46,585 nt of DNA from Tatlockia sp. (GCA_013812775.1 JACCSX010000105.1:1-46585), one strand, 5' to 3'. Counted from the first letter of the stretch, positions 1 through 8,069 are shown. Notes: generated by a model not told the origin, from the letters alone. Numbers and translations: made by a program.

Positions 1-26
1 TTACTCATAATCAATTTGTCTCCCAT
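1..26 (-). CDS. ISNCY-like transposase, N-terminal fragment
   Basis: The minus strand opens with ATG at 26-24 and encodes MGDKLIMS before the window ends. A good ribosome binding site (GGGAG) lies about 7 bases upstream. Only eight full codons are visible, so the call rests on this start peptide plus the tandem terminal units to its right. The product would be the DDE transposase of the element. Confidence 0.45.
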
Positions 27-126
27 CGACAACTCCCTTTTGGTCTTCACAACTTAAAGAGTAGTCGTCTTCTTGGGGGACATTTTTATTTTGGGCTTAG
101 GGGGACATTATCATTTTGGCGCGACA
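1..126 (-). mobile_element. ISNCY-like insertion sequence, end fragment
   Basis: Two near-identical 20-bp units, GGGGGACATT followed by TTTATTTTGG or ATCATTTTGG, lie at 75-94 and 100-119 (18 of 20 bases match, 25-bp spacing). The outer edge reads TGTCGCGCC on the minus strand and ends at 126. Tandem units of this kind followed by a start region MGDKLIMS are what I recall from ISNCY/IS1202-type elements. The rest of the element lies off the left edge. The family assignment is from memory and could instead be an IS21-type end. Confidence 0.55.
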
Positions 127-400
127 TCCTTTGGAGTCAGGATAGTTCCTTTTTCTTATTGCGCTTCATCACTCCTACACACCCATCCGTCACCCGCTCG
201 TCTTCGATTCATTTCCTGGTTTGCCAGTTATAGAATCTACCTTGCTCCAGAGGCTTTCTCCCTGGGACGAGACGGGCTTCTCCAGTTGCTTTTACATATC
301 ATGTCGTCACTACCACCCCGCCGAAGTGTTCAGATGTGTCAGTCGATTTCAATTTTATATGCTACCTTCGTCCTCACCCCGCAAACAATTCGGCTTTCAT
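127..400 (-). other. No intact gene; possible group II intron 5' remnant
   Basis: Between the IS edge and the hipBA operator region no ORF has a convincing start or protein pattern. Read on the minus strand, the sequence has the GC-richer, stop-dotted look I associate with the RNA part of a bacterial group II intron just upstream of its reverse-transcriptase ORF (for example GAGAAGCCCGTCTCG near 275). It is then cut by the IS at 126. This is recollection of pattern only. It could equally be unrelated intergenic DNA. Confidence 0.25.
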
Positions 401-402
401 TA

Positions 403-467
403 TACCCTCTAAGGGTTAAATTAATTTTATCCCTTATAGGGTATAGAATTAATTTGTACTCTAAGAG
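403..467 (+). promoter_or_regulatory. hipBA operator cluster
   Basis: Three short inverted repeats precede hipB. CCCT-N3-AGGG occurs at 405-415 and again at 431-441, and a weaker CTC-TAA-GAG lies at 459-467. They are 26-28 bp apart, about two and a half helical turns. HipB proteins bind TATCC-N8-GGATA-type operators in E. coli, and the middle site (TATCCCTTATAGGGTA, 428-443) has the same flavour. Autorepression by the HipB encoded just downstream is inferred. Confidence 0.6.
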
Positions 468-493
468 ATATAAATTATAAAGGAGAGCCCTTC

Positions 494-748
494 GTGGCAT
501 TTATTCGCTCACCTAAAGAATTTGCCTTGCTTGCTATGAGCCAACGTAAAAAGCTTAAACTCAGTCAGTCAGCGGTTGGGAACTTGGTTGGGTTGAAGCA
601 AAAAACAATTTCAGCTTTTGAAAACAAACCTGAGAGCATTCAATTAGAAACTCTCTTTAAAATATTATCAGCTCTTAATTTAGATCTAACGATATCAGAT
701 AAAGGCGAAACAGAGATAAAGAACTCGGAATGGAACGATGAATGGTAA
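494..748 (+). CDS. hipB: HipB-family antitoxin / XRE-type repressor
   Basis: This 84-aa protein has a helix-turn-helix in residues about 15-45 (KKLKLSQSAVGNLVGLKQKT) followed by the HipB-like stretch ISAFENKPESIQLETLFKIL. In HipBA modules HipB neutralises the HipA kinase and represses the operon. The start is GTG at 494, chosen because AAGGAG at 480-484 sits at the right distance; no ATG fits. The end overlaps the hipA start by 7 bases, the usual coupling. The antitoxin looks complete although its partner is broken, so it may now act only as a repressor at the three sites upstream. Confidence 0.85.
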   Translation: MAFIRSPKEFALLAMSQRKKLKLSQSAVGNLVGLKQKTISAFENKPESIQLETLFKILSALNLDLTISDKGETEIKNSEWNDEW

Positions 749-1367
749 AGAAAAAAAGCAATCAAATACTAAATATATTAATGAATGGCATCTTAATTGG
801 TGCTTTGGAAAAAACAAAGCAGGGTGGCTTGATATTTACTTATGATCAACGATGGTTGAATACTCCGGGTGCACGTCCCGTTTCTTTATCACTCCCTCTG
901 ATTAGCCAACAGTTCTCAGGTGATGTTGTCTATAATTTTTTTGATAACTTACTACCGGATAATCAACAAATAAGAGCCCGGATTCAAGCTAAATTCCATA
1001 TTCCAACAGGTCAACCTTTTGATTTATTAGCCAGTATAGGCAGAGATTGTGTGGGAGCAATTCAAATTATTGAAGGGAAAGTTCCTGATTTTAAAAAAGA
1101 GATTAATTTTGAGCCTTTAAATGAAAAACAAATAGCTTCGATTCTACGTAACTATCAAAATAACCCCCTTGGAATGACTGATATTAATGAGGAATTTCGT
1201 ATTTCTATTGCTGGTGCACAAGAAAAAACAGCGTTTTTATACCATAAAAAAAACTGGTGCAAAGTAGCAGTTCAATTACCCAAAGACTTTCCAAGCGATA
1301 TTTCTGAGCCTATTTTGATGGTCTTCGATTAGCCAGGAAAAAATTGAAAGATATTAATTTACTTTAA
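742..1367 (+). pseudogene. hipA: HipA toxin kinase, internally deleted and frameshifted
   Basis: The open frame (742-1332, 196 aa) starts like HipA: an N-terminal subdomain, then the ATP-site segment ISIAGAQEKTAF near residues 153-164. Full HipA is about 440 aa. After the residues KKNWCK the sequence jumps to VAVQLPKDFPSDISEPIL, which matches the extreme C-terminus of HipA (LPTDFPENVV in E. coli, from memory). The catalytic and metal-binding core, roughly 230 residues, is therefore missing. A second lesion follows: after ISEPIL the frame shifts at about 1317-1320, and the shifted frame reads GLRLARKKLKDINLL to a stop at 1365-1367. The remaining protein cannot be an active kinase. Confidence 0.8.
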
Positions 1368-1607
1368 TTTATCAGAATTGGTCGTGCAATAAGGTATCTA
1401 GGAGCAGCATCGAAGTAAAGCTTAGTCTACTCGTATAAATCGGCTCTCCTATGTGGGCTGAAGAAAGTTGGCTAATAATTTATTATCTCAATGTTTAACT
1501 TTTTCTTGAACTCCAGGGATCAAAATGAGCAATCTGAATTAGGCTGCCTTCCAAGAGTAATTTTTATTAGCGCGCCTTCTCTTATGTCCTGATTGCTTCA
1601 AGTCTTA

Positions 1608-2756
1608 CTAATTGATTGTACTTACAACCGGATTAACGTTAATTATTTGAGAATTGAGATTCACCTTTCCAATTTTTTCCCGAAGTTTTAGAAAGGGTGT
1701 TTCTACGCAAATGTAAAGCAGCCAACCACCAAAAATACTAGCAAGACTTATAGTTAATATCGCAACAAGACTGGAGGCATCAACTCCAAATTTTGATAGT
1801 TCACGATAGATGATTACACTGACAGGTTTATGAATCAAATAAATAGCGTATGACCAAACGGCCAGGGTTGAAGCACCAGGTATTCTAATTTTATATAAGT
1901 AGGAATTTGAGCTAAGTGCAGCAATCGTCAGGGCGGCAAAGCTAATCCCTAATAATGGATAACCTATGGCTGTCATAAGCAGGCTATAATGGTAGTGAAT
2001 AAACAGGTAAAAAGTTACTCCGCTGCTAATGATCCCAAATAGTAAAATTAAATTACCCTTCTTTGTAATTTTTACCCATATATCCTTGTGAAAATTGCGC
2101 AAGATAGCAATTGCAACACCGAAAACAAGCTCATCTAAACGACAAAATGAACAATAGTATATTTTTGTATAATAAAGAGTACGAAAATGATTGTTTGTAT
2201 GTTGGGTATAATAAACCCAAAGTGCGCTTCTTAAAATTATACCCGTGAGTAAAAGTCCAAACAAAACCACCCAAGTGTAATGTATCGATTTTTTACCCAT
2301 TAACAAAGCAATTACTGGCAAAATTAAATAAAATTGTTCTTCTACACATAGTGACCAAGCATGGGAGAATGCAGTACCTATTTGGAGGCCAAAATTTTGT
2401 GTGAACGTTAAGAATTTCCACAGAGGAGGTAATATTGCATTTTCTCTAAAACTAGGAATCAAAAAATAAACACTTAAAACAAATAAATAGGTTGGTAATG
2501 TCCTAAGCAGCCGTCGATAATAAAAAATTTTAAATGAAAATTCTCGTTGGTTAGCAATAGGTGAAAAAATTTGATGCCCAATTAAATAACCACTCAATAC
2601 AAAAAACAAGTCAACTCCAACCCAGCCGATCTCATCTATAAAACCAAAAGTCGGCTGACGGCTAACAAAAACCACATAGTGGTACAAGAATACAAAAATA
2701 ATGGCCGCAGATCTTAATACATCAAGTCCATGGATTCGTTTATCTGTTTTTTTCAA
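1608..2756 (-). CDS. Acyltransferase family 3 membrane protein (OafA/YrhL-like)
   Basis: This 382-aa polytopic protein has about ten hydrophobic segments. The N-terminus carries the family pattern HGLDVLRSAAI followed by the likely catalytic His26 (FLYHY), then GVDLFFVLSGYLIG at about 46-60 and HAWSLCVEEQFYLILP in the middle. Family members transfer acyl (often acetyl) groups from the cytoplasm to cell-surface carbohydrates such as O-antigen or peptidoglycan sugars. The substrate here cannot be told. It stands alone on the minus strand between the hipBA relic and a transposase, with low-GC sequence like its accessory neighbours, so horizontal gain is likely. The length is normal for the single-domain form. 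Confidence 0.85.
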   Translation of the reverse strand: MKKTDKRIHGLDVLRSAAIIFVFLYHYVVFVSRQPTFGFIDEIGWVGVDLFFVLSGYLIGHQIFSPIANQREFSFKIFYYRRLLRTLPTYLFVLSVYFLIPSFRENAILPPLWKFLTFTQNFGLQIGTAFSHAWSLCVEEQFYLILPVIALLMGKKSIHYTWVVLFGLLLTGIILRSALWVYYTQHTNNHFRTLYYTKIYYCSFCRLDELVFGVAIAILRNFHKDIWVKITKKGNLILLFGIISSGVTFYLFIHYHYSLLMTAIGYPLLGISFAALTIAALSSNSYLYKIRIPGASTLAVWSYAIYLIHKPVSVIIYRELSKFGVDASSLVAILTISLASIFGGWLLYICVETPFLKLREKIGKVNLNSQIINVNPVVSTIN

Positions 2757-2777
2757 TGACTATTCTCTATCAAATTT

Positions 2778-3790
2778 GGAGTATTGGAGTATTGGGGTCA
2801 GGTCTTTCCTTTTTCCTTAGTTAGGGGTGTTAACTATTTTACTAACTCGCGAATAATGGAGTTCAAAAAAATCAGCTATTTCTTTCAGAGTATAATCGCC
2901 GCTAGCGTAAGCTTGAAGAATAACCTGATCACGGTTTACAAATTGTTCTTTATATTTAATTAATGAGCGGACTTCTCTTTCAGGGGCATATTGAATTTTT
3001 GGTATTTCAGACAATTGCTTGTCCTGGTCAATAGATCTGATGGCTAAGTTAACAAACTCCTGGGATCCAAGATAAATTTGGTTTTTTAAATTATCCCAGG
3101 GGGAATTTTTATTGATTCCCGAGTGAACGAATTCGATATATGCTTTTTGCGCCTTCTTTCTATCGAGCCCGAACAAAGGCAAGATCGAATCAACCTTTAG
3201 CCATTTTGGAGGAGTGGAATCCTCTGTCATTGCTAAGTAACTAGACCATTGCCAATCATTTAGACAGTTAACGATTTTCGCACGAAGAGGGTTTAAGACG
3301 ATATATCGACACAACTCTAGAAGATAATTTTCCTTTTCAACCAGTATGCTTTTATAGCGGCCCTGAAACACATGACCAACGTGATTATGCTCTTTGTTGA
3401 AACGTTGCGTATATACTCCATTAAGATGTCGCATGCCTTTGGATAAATTAGCAAGGGGTGTTTCAATGAGCAAATGATAGTGGTTATTCATTAGACAATA
3501 AGCATAACAGTGCCATGCGTACCTTTCACAGGTGGAGCCTAGGGTGGCTAAAAAAGTATTCATATCATGACTTGATAAATAAATATCCTCTCTTCTGTCG
3601 CCACGGCTGGTAATGTGATACACAGCACCGGGGTATTCTATTCGTAAGGGTCTTGCCATAGTTTGTATGATAGCTGGTTGGTTTTCCATTAAGTGTGCTT
3701 GATACCTGTTTTTTTCCTGCGAAGCAATATAAATTTGAAAAATTTGACCAAAAGGCAAAAGGAAAGACCTGACCCCGTATTACTCTCATC
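2778..3790 (-). mobile_element. REP-associated transposon (RAYT gene with flanking inverted repeats)
   Basis: GGGGTCAGGTCTTTCCTTTT at 2794-2813 is repeated in inverted orientation as AAAAGGAAAGACCTGACCCC at 3757-3776, a perfect 20-bp match, and the two copies enclose the Y1 transposase gene. Outside the left copy, GTATTGGA-type units occur in tandem (2781-2793). Such REP-like ends around a single tyrosine transposase are typical of domesticated IS200/IS605-like RAYTs, which propagate REP sequences. Confidence 0.75.
2817..3659 (-). CDS. REP-associated tyrosine transposase (Y1_Tnp family)
   Basis: The protein opens MARPLRIEYPGAVYHITSRG, the canonical RAYT start. The metal-binding HUH motif is NHYHLLIET (about residues 61-69) and the probable catalytic tyrosine lies in LCRYIVLNPLRAKIV. 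A C-terminal helix-turn-helix (LKEIADFFELHYSRVSKIV) resembles a DnaA-like DNA-binding module. The frame is open further upstream (to 3758), but that extension lies partly in the terminal repeat, so I start at the ATG at 3659; neither start has a strong ribosome binding site. The enzyme nicks and joins single-stranded REP hairpins. All key residues are present. Confidence 0.85.
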   Translation of the reverse strand: MARPLRIEYPGAVYHITSRGDRREDIYLSSHDMNTFLATLGSTCERYAWHCYAYCLMNNHYHLLIETPLANLSKGMRHLNGVYTQRFNKEHNHVGHVFQGRYKSILVEKENYLLELCRYIVLNPLRAKIVNCLNDWQWSSYLAMTEDSTPPKWLKVDSILPLFGLDRKKAQKAYIEFVHSGINKNSPWDNLKNQIYLGSQEFVNLAIRSIDQDKQLSEIPKIQYAPEREVRSLIKYKEQFVNRDQVILQAYASGDYTLKEIADFFELHYSRVSKIVNTPN

Positions 3791-3798
3791 CCGACCCT

Positions 3799-5909
3799 CT
3801 AATAGAAATATCCTGATTTGCCTTGATTTTTGGCCTTATAAAGAGCTAAATCTGCTTTTTGAAATAAGCCTTTTATGGTTTGTGCATGCTCAGGATATAA
3901 AGCAATCCCGAAACTTAAGCCAATTAAGATTTCATCATCATTGATTTTCAGTGCTTTTTTCAAATTTAATAATATTTTTTCAATAAATCTCAGTGCACTG
4001 GATATATCGGTGTGGATAAGCAATATAGCAAATTCGTCTCCACCAATCCTGGCTGCCAGGTCGTATTGCCTGCAATTTTTAATAAACAAATCTGCAATGT
4101 GCTTTAACACCTCATCTATCTCCTGCCTGATGACCATATTGGTCATTGATATTTTTGAATTTATTAAGATCTGCCAATATTAAAACCAAATTTTCTTCTT
4201 TTCGCTGCGCTAAACTATAGCTATTTTCAAAATGCTCAACAAATTTATGTCGATTAGCAAGCCCAGTCAGTTGATCCGTTGAAGCCATTCTTTTTATAAT
4301 GCTTTGTTTTTTTAGTCTTTCTGAAATATCTCTAGAAGAGGCATAAATGTAGTTTTTTCCCTTGAGGGTGATGCCTTTTGCATTAATTTCAACATCAATA
4401 ATAGAGTTATTTTTGCATTTATGCTTAGTTTCGAAGGTATCCGATGAGTACAATAATTCTTTTAATAGGAGAGAAAGTTCATCATCAGGTATAAGAGCCT
4501 CCCAATCTCTTACATTGAGTTTTAATGCTTCTGCTTTTGTGTAACCGAGAGACTCTGCAAAAGACTGACTGCATTCAATCACATCTCCATCTTCATTCAA
4601 TATGTGTATCCCATCCCCTGCCAATTCTAAAATAGTCCTCACCTGCTGAGCCTTTTCCATTAATGCAATTTCTGTGGATTTTTGTGATGTTATATCCGTA
4701 CTAATTGAATAGTATTCGATAGGGTTTCCATTGGCATCAAGTCTTGGAACAATGCTGACATCAATCCAATAGAGCTCCCCATCCTTTCTTTTATTACATA
4801 ACTCGCCATGCCAAACATGGCCAGCCTTGATCGTTTGATAGAGATTTTTATAAAACGTTTTGTCGTGAATATCTGATTTAAGAATTCTGTGGTTATACCC
4901 TATGAGCTCATCTCTTTTAAATCCACTTAATTTACAATAGAGATTATTAACATAAGTTATCTTTTCGTTTGCATCTATAATGCACAAACTACTGTGAATA
5001 TCCACCAATACTTTATGAAGACGTAACATTTCAAAGGATTTTCTTAATCTCTCGTTTTTTGATTCAATAATTCGCTCGAGCTGAATTTTATGAGCGAGTA
5101 ATTCAGCCTCTGCTCCCCTCCGATGGGTAATATCGTTGACAAATGCAAGTACATAATTTTCATTGTTTTTGACAAATAAATGAGCGCGAATTTCAACTGG
5201 AAAAACTTCCCCCCGATTTCTTTTTATGTTGAGTTTCGAAATGTAATTGTTTTTTTTCAAGGAATTGACTCCAAAATTCAGGCCAATTTTCTTTCGGAAA
5301 AAGAGGGTCCCATTCCCATAAAAACATTCCAATCAATTCATCATTTGGATAACCTAATGATTCACAAGCCGTGTCATTTACATAAACGATTTGAGATTCA
5401 TTGTCCATTAAAAAAACTTCGTCAGAGGAAACTTCTGTTGAATAATGAAAAAATTTATTATTTATCGGTAACTTATTCTCAATTTTTTCTTTATTTTTTG
5501 AATTCAAATCATGCTTATTAGAGGTTGGTTTTTCTGCAAGGTCCACTAATTTTTTAATAAATTTTTCGATGCCTAATAAACTTAGTCTATATAAATCATT
5601 AAATACTGTTTGTTCAATTTTTTTAAAACGAATTAGTGAGTTTTGAAAATTTCTTTTTTTTATTGGCTTTTCAGATAGTATTAAGTGCTCACTCCATTTG
5701 AGATATTTTAAGTTAGTATTGAACACATTAAGAATATCTTTTCTTTCCCCTTCAAGAATCTGAAGAAAAGAATGTTCAGAGTATAATAAAAAGCCACTGA
5801 GATTATGATCTAAGGAATGTTTGCTTATTTGTTCAAAAATATCATTGAACTGACGGGTTTTTGATTCAGGATCTAAAGAGCTTATATAGATTAATTGATA
5901 TTCATCCAT
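3799..5909 (-). pseudogene. BLUF-PAS-PAS-PAS-GGDEF light-regulated diguanylate cyclase, two frameshifts
   Basis: Three consecutive frames together encode about 700 residues. The first (5909-5193) has an N-terminal BLUF flavin domain with Tyr8 and Gln50 at the expected places (YQLIYIS, FLQILEGE), then a PAS domain. The second (from about 5214 to 4112) finishes that PAS and adds two more (SLCIIDANEKITYVN; GIHILNEDGDVIECS). It ends inside the cyclase domain at DQYGHQAGDR. The third (4146-3799) carries the active-site motif RIGGDEFAI and the end LYKAKNQGKSG. Shift one is a run of six G's (5209-5214) where five restore the frame. Shift two is a tandem AGAT duplication (4114-4121). In the BLUF domain the usual Asn near position 31-32 and the Met near 93 seem replaced. 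The gene would make c-di-GMP under blue-light control if intact. Confidence 0.85.
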
Positions 5910-5938
5910 TTTATAAATTTTTTCTTAGATGCAATTAA

Positions 5939-5967
5939 ATAGTAGAATTAATACTACCATGTTACAA
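5939..5967 (-). promoter_or_regulatory. Promoter of the BLUF-GGDEF gene
   Basis: On the minus strand TTGTAA (5967-5962) and TACTAT (5944-5939) are separated by exactly 17 bases, about 30 bases before the ATG at 5909. The spacer and -10 contain the near-palindrome TAGTAGAATTAATACTA, which could be a repressor site. Confidence 0.5.
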
Positions 5968-6081
5968 ATTATAGTTGCACTTAGTTGTAATGAGATAATA
6001 GGTTCGGATTATTGGGTTTCCCCGCAAATTCAGCCTAAACTGGCAATGAACTACCTCTACCAAAATCGGCTTGCACATTTA

Positions 6082-6305
6082 TTATACTCCTTTCTTGGGT
6101 GTAATCGAGTTAATGGCTGCAAAATAGCGCAGGATTCCTGATGCTGTTCAGCGAAGTCAAGCAGCAAATGATAGCTATTGCTATATTTTTCAACTTGGCT
6201 CAACTCACTGACATATGCTAAAGCGAATAAGGTTGAAATAACTCCCGCTGCATCAGCGCTGACTTGAAGATTGTTATCTTCGGATAGCGTTAGCACTTCC
6301 TTCAT
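6082..6305 (-). pseudogene. Unknown small protein, C-terminal frameshift
   Basis: The frame from ATG 6305 encodes MKEVLTLSEDNNLQVSADAA and then GVISTLFALAYVSELSQ, a soluble alpha-helical pattern. It runs on after AILQ into a poor tail. Adding back one base near 6117 (a lost G) would give AILQAINSITPKKGV and a stop at 6084-6082, a far better ending, so a single-base deletion is likely. The frame is open upstream of the ATG into the MITE-like end at 6321, so the true N-terminus may also be lost. I do not recognise the family. Confidence 0.4.
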
Positions 6306-6320
6306 TCCCCGGAGCCATCT

Positions 6321-6505
6321 GGGGTCTAATGGAACAACCCCCAGAAATGGTCGTTCTGAGATAACCTATTGAAAAATAACGTTATTTGATAATCACAAAT
6401 TAGTCATTTAATTGTTCATTAGGTTTGTAACTAAATCAAAACGAGTTATTTTTATTTGCAAGTTTAGTGAAACGACCACTTTTGGGGGTTGCTCCATTAG
6501 ACCCC
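6321..6505. mobile_element. MITE-like element with 35-bp terminal inverted repeats
   Basis: The left end (6321-6355) starts GGGGTCTAATGGAACAACCC. The right end (6471-6505), read on the other strand, starts GGGGTCTAATGGAGCAACCC. The two arms agree at about 32 of 35 positions. The 115-bp AT-rich interior codes for nothing. GGGG-starting ends recall Tn3-family termini, but I see no 5-bp target duplication (CATCT left, CGGCG right), so it may be a worn remnant or a hairpin element of another family. Confidence 0.6.
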
Positions 6506-6540
6506 CGGCGGTAAAACCGATGGTCTTTAGTCCCAGGTCC

Positions 6541-6585
6541 ACTTGATCTGACAGTTTCCGGTTAAAAAGTACCTGTCAGTCAAGT
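6541..6585. repeat. Inverted repeat of unknown role
   Basis: ACTTGATCTGACAG (6541-6554) is answered by CTGTCAGTCAAGT (6573-6585), an imperfect 13-14 bp stem around an 18-base loop. It lies between the MITE-like element and a coding relic. No T-run follows, so it is not an obvious terminator. An eroded IS end is possible. Confidence 0.45.
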
Positions 6586-6762
6586 TTACTCTTTATCAAA
6601 ACCATTGAAGGCTACCAAGTAACGCATGAGTTTTTAGTTATTTGTTATCATATTGTACAGATAGTTGAGTGTATTTTGAAATACAACTACTTTTTATGTA
6701 TAATATTTAACCGAAATTAGCCTTAAAGTTCTTTTCATTCGCATGACAGTCATACCCATTTA

Positions 6763-6942
6763 TTAATAGGGATTTGTTGAGAAAGGAGTAGGAATTGTGG
6801 GCTTAGGTAAATCTATATCATTATAATCGATCCCCGAATCAAACTTCTGAACAAGGGCGGCATATTCTCCTTCTGGAAATTCCTGATTTGTTCTAGGATC
6901 AATGAGCTTTCCACTTTTAAAGTTTTCAGAAAGCTGACACAG
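6763..6942 (-). pseudogene. Coding relic without a start codon
   Basis: The minus strand is open for 59 codons (about LSENFKSGKLIDPRTNQEF, later KPTIPTPFSTNPY) and ends at a TAA at 6765-6763. The composition is protein-like, but there is no start codon, and its upstream side runs into the IS256-type terminus at 6933-6958. It is probably the C-terminal stump of a gene cut by that element. The family is not recognised. Confidence 0.35.
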
Positions 6943-6958
6943 TTATATAAACACTCCC
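6933..6958 (-). mobile_element. Solo IS256-type terminus
   Basis: Read on the minus strand, GGGAGTGTTTATATAACTGT then GTCAGC matches the end of the IS256 element at 46460-46485 (GAGAGTATTCATTTAACTGT then GTCAGC) at about 22 of 26 positions. No transposase reading frame is attached. The edge lies about 10 bp past the stop codon of the 340-aa gene. It marks a past insertion that was later lost or deleted. Confidence 0.55.
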
Positions 6959-6967
6959 TTTTAATCT

Positions 6968-7990
6968 TTACTTAGAAGGCTTAATTTCTTTGAACTCTTC
7001 CTCTTGTTTAACAGTGTTTACGGGTTGACATGTGGGCGGTTGTCCTAAAGAAAAAAATGAGTAACCGTTAGTAGCTATTTCTGACTGACCACTTTTTAGC
7101 TTATCTTTCGTTAAATTTAAGGGTCTGTCATCAGATGAAATAGTTGTTGTTCCTACAGGCGAAAGTTCACCTTTTTCTGCCGTTAGAACGTCTTCAGGTT
7201 TATCGCCTCCGACTACTACTAAATATGATTTTTGATTATTAGATGATTTTTCACATGGCTTCTTACTTTTTTCAAAATCAACTGTAGTGAAATATTTTTC
7301 TCTAAGGACGTTATATACAAACTCTTCTTCATCATTTTCTAAATCATAGCTAAGCGTCCATGTGCACAGAGGGGCGTAATAACTAATTTTATTTATACCT
7401 ATGGCATAAAATCCCACACTAAAGGCTTTACGAGCATTCACAGTTTGAAGTTCACACACACTACCTTTGTACTTAACGGCTGGGGGGAAAGAGCATTGAG
7501 GGCTGTCCTTTAATATAAGTTTTGTTGTCTTTTCCCAATCTTTAACGGTGATTGCAGATTGGAGATCATAATAGGGATCATCATCTTGATTATTGAACTT
7601 AGTTCTCCCTCCATCTCGATACACCATTTCACTGGTTAATCTATATTCTGGTCTTTGGCCATTGAGTTCTTTATAATGAGCTTGAAGCCTATTTTCAGTT
7701 AGATTTTGCACAAATCCAAATTCACTAAAGTTCGCTTCTAAAGATTTGCGAGAATCGTCCGAGATTTCAGCGGTGAGAAGAAAAGTGAGATTAGTAGACC
7801 TTTTCCAATAAGTAGACTTGATAGTAATTTCTTTACTTTTTTCTTCTTTAACGCTTTTTTTACCGTCCCTAAATTCAATTTTATCGTTTTTTTCCTCTGT
7901 TCTATTGGTGTTTTGCTTTAACTCTTCACTAATAACCTCAATAGTTATTGTTTTGGGAGCATTTAAAAAGGTTTCTATTATTGTTTTCAT
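6968..7990 (-). CDS. Unknown 340-aa protein; candidate secreted effector
   Basis: I do not recognise the family. The protein is hydrophilic, Lys/Glu/Thr-rich, and has no signal peptide or membrane segment. A charged, low-complexity stretch (about residues 25-60) precedes a mixed region with several cysteines (PQCSF, SVCEL, APLCTW, KKPCEK). The extreme C-terminus, KQEEEFKEIKPSK, is glutamate-rich and resembles the E-block signal described for Legionella Dot/Icm substrates. The start ATG at 7990 has a good site (AAAAGGGA). Base composition is AT-rich like the flanking accessory DNA, and an IS256-type end sits right after the stop. The effector idea is inference only. Confidence 0.6.
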   Translation of the reverse strand: MKTIIETFLNAPKTITIEVISEELKQNTNRTEEKNDKIEFRDGKKSVKEEKSKEITIKSTYWKRSTNLTFLLTAEISDDSRKSLEANFSEFGFVQNLTENRLQAHYKELNGQRPEYRLTSEMVYRDGGRTKFNNQDDDPYYDLQSAITVKDWEKTTKLILKDSPQCSFPPAVKYKGSVCELQTVNARKAFSVGFYAIGINKISYYAPLCTWTLSYDLENDEEEFVYNVLREKYFTTVDFEKSKKPCEKSSNNQKSYLVVVGGDKPEDVLTAEKGELSPVGTTTISSDDRPLNLTKDKLKSGQSEIATNGYSFFSLGQPPTCQPVNTVKQEEEFKEIKPSK

Positions 7991-8039
7991 ATTTAATCCC
8001 TTTTTATTGTCAAGTCATCATCGGAAAACTAAAAAAAGT

Positions 8040-8069
8040 GGAGCAAGTTACCGGTTGGACTTGCGCTCC
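8040..8069 (-). terminator. Intrinsic terminator on the minus strand
   Basis: On the minus strand GGAGCGCAAGT pairs with ACTTGCTCC around a 10-base loop, and the run ACTTTTTTTAG follows directly (8039 downward). It lies about 50 bp upstream of the 340-aa gene and points the same way, yet no clear gene precedes it. It could end a small RNA or act as an attenuator in the leader of that gene. Confidence 0.6.

Noticed and set aside
73-480. A 135-aa plus-strand frame before hipB
   Set aside because: It runs through the IS terminal units and the hipBA operators and has no ribosome binding site or protein-like composition.
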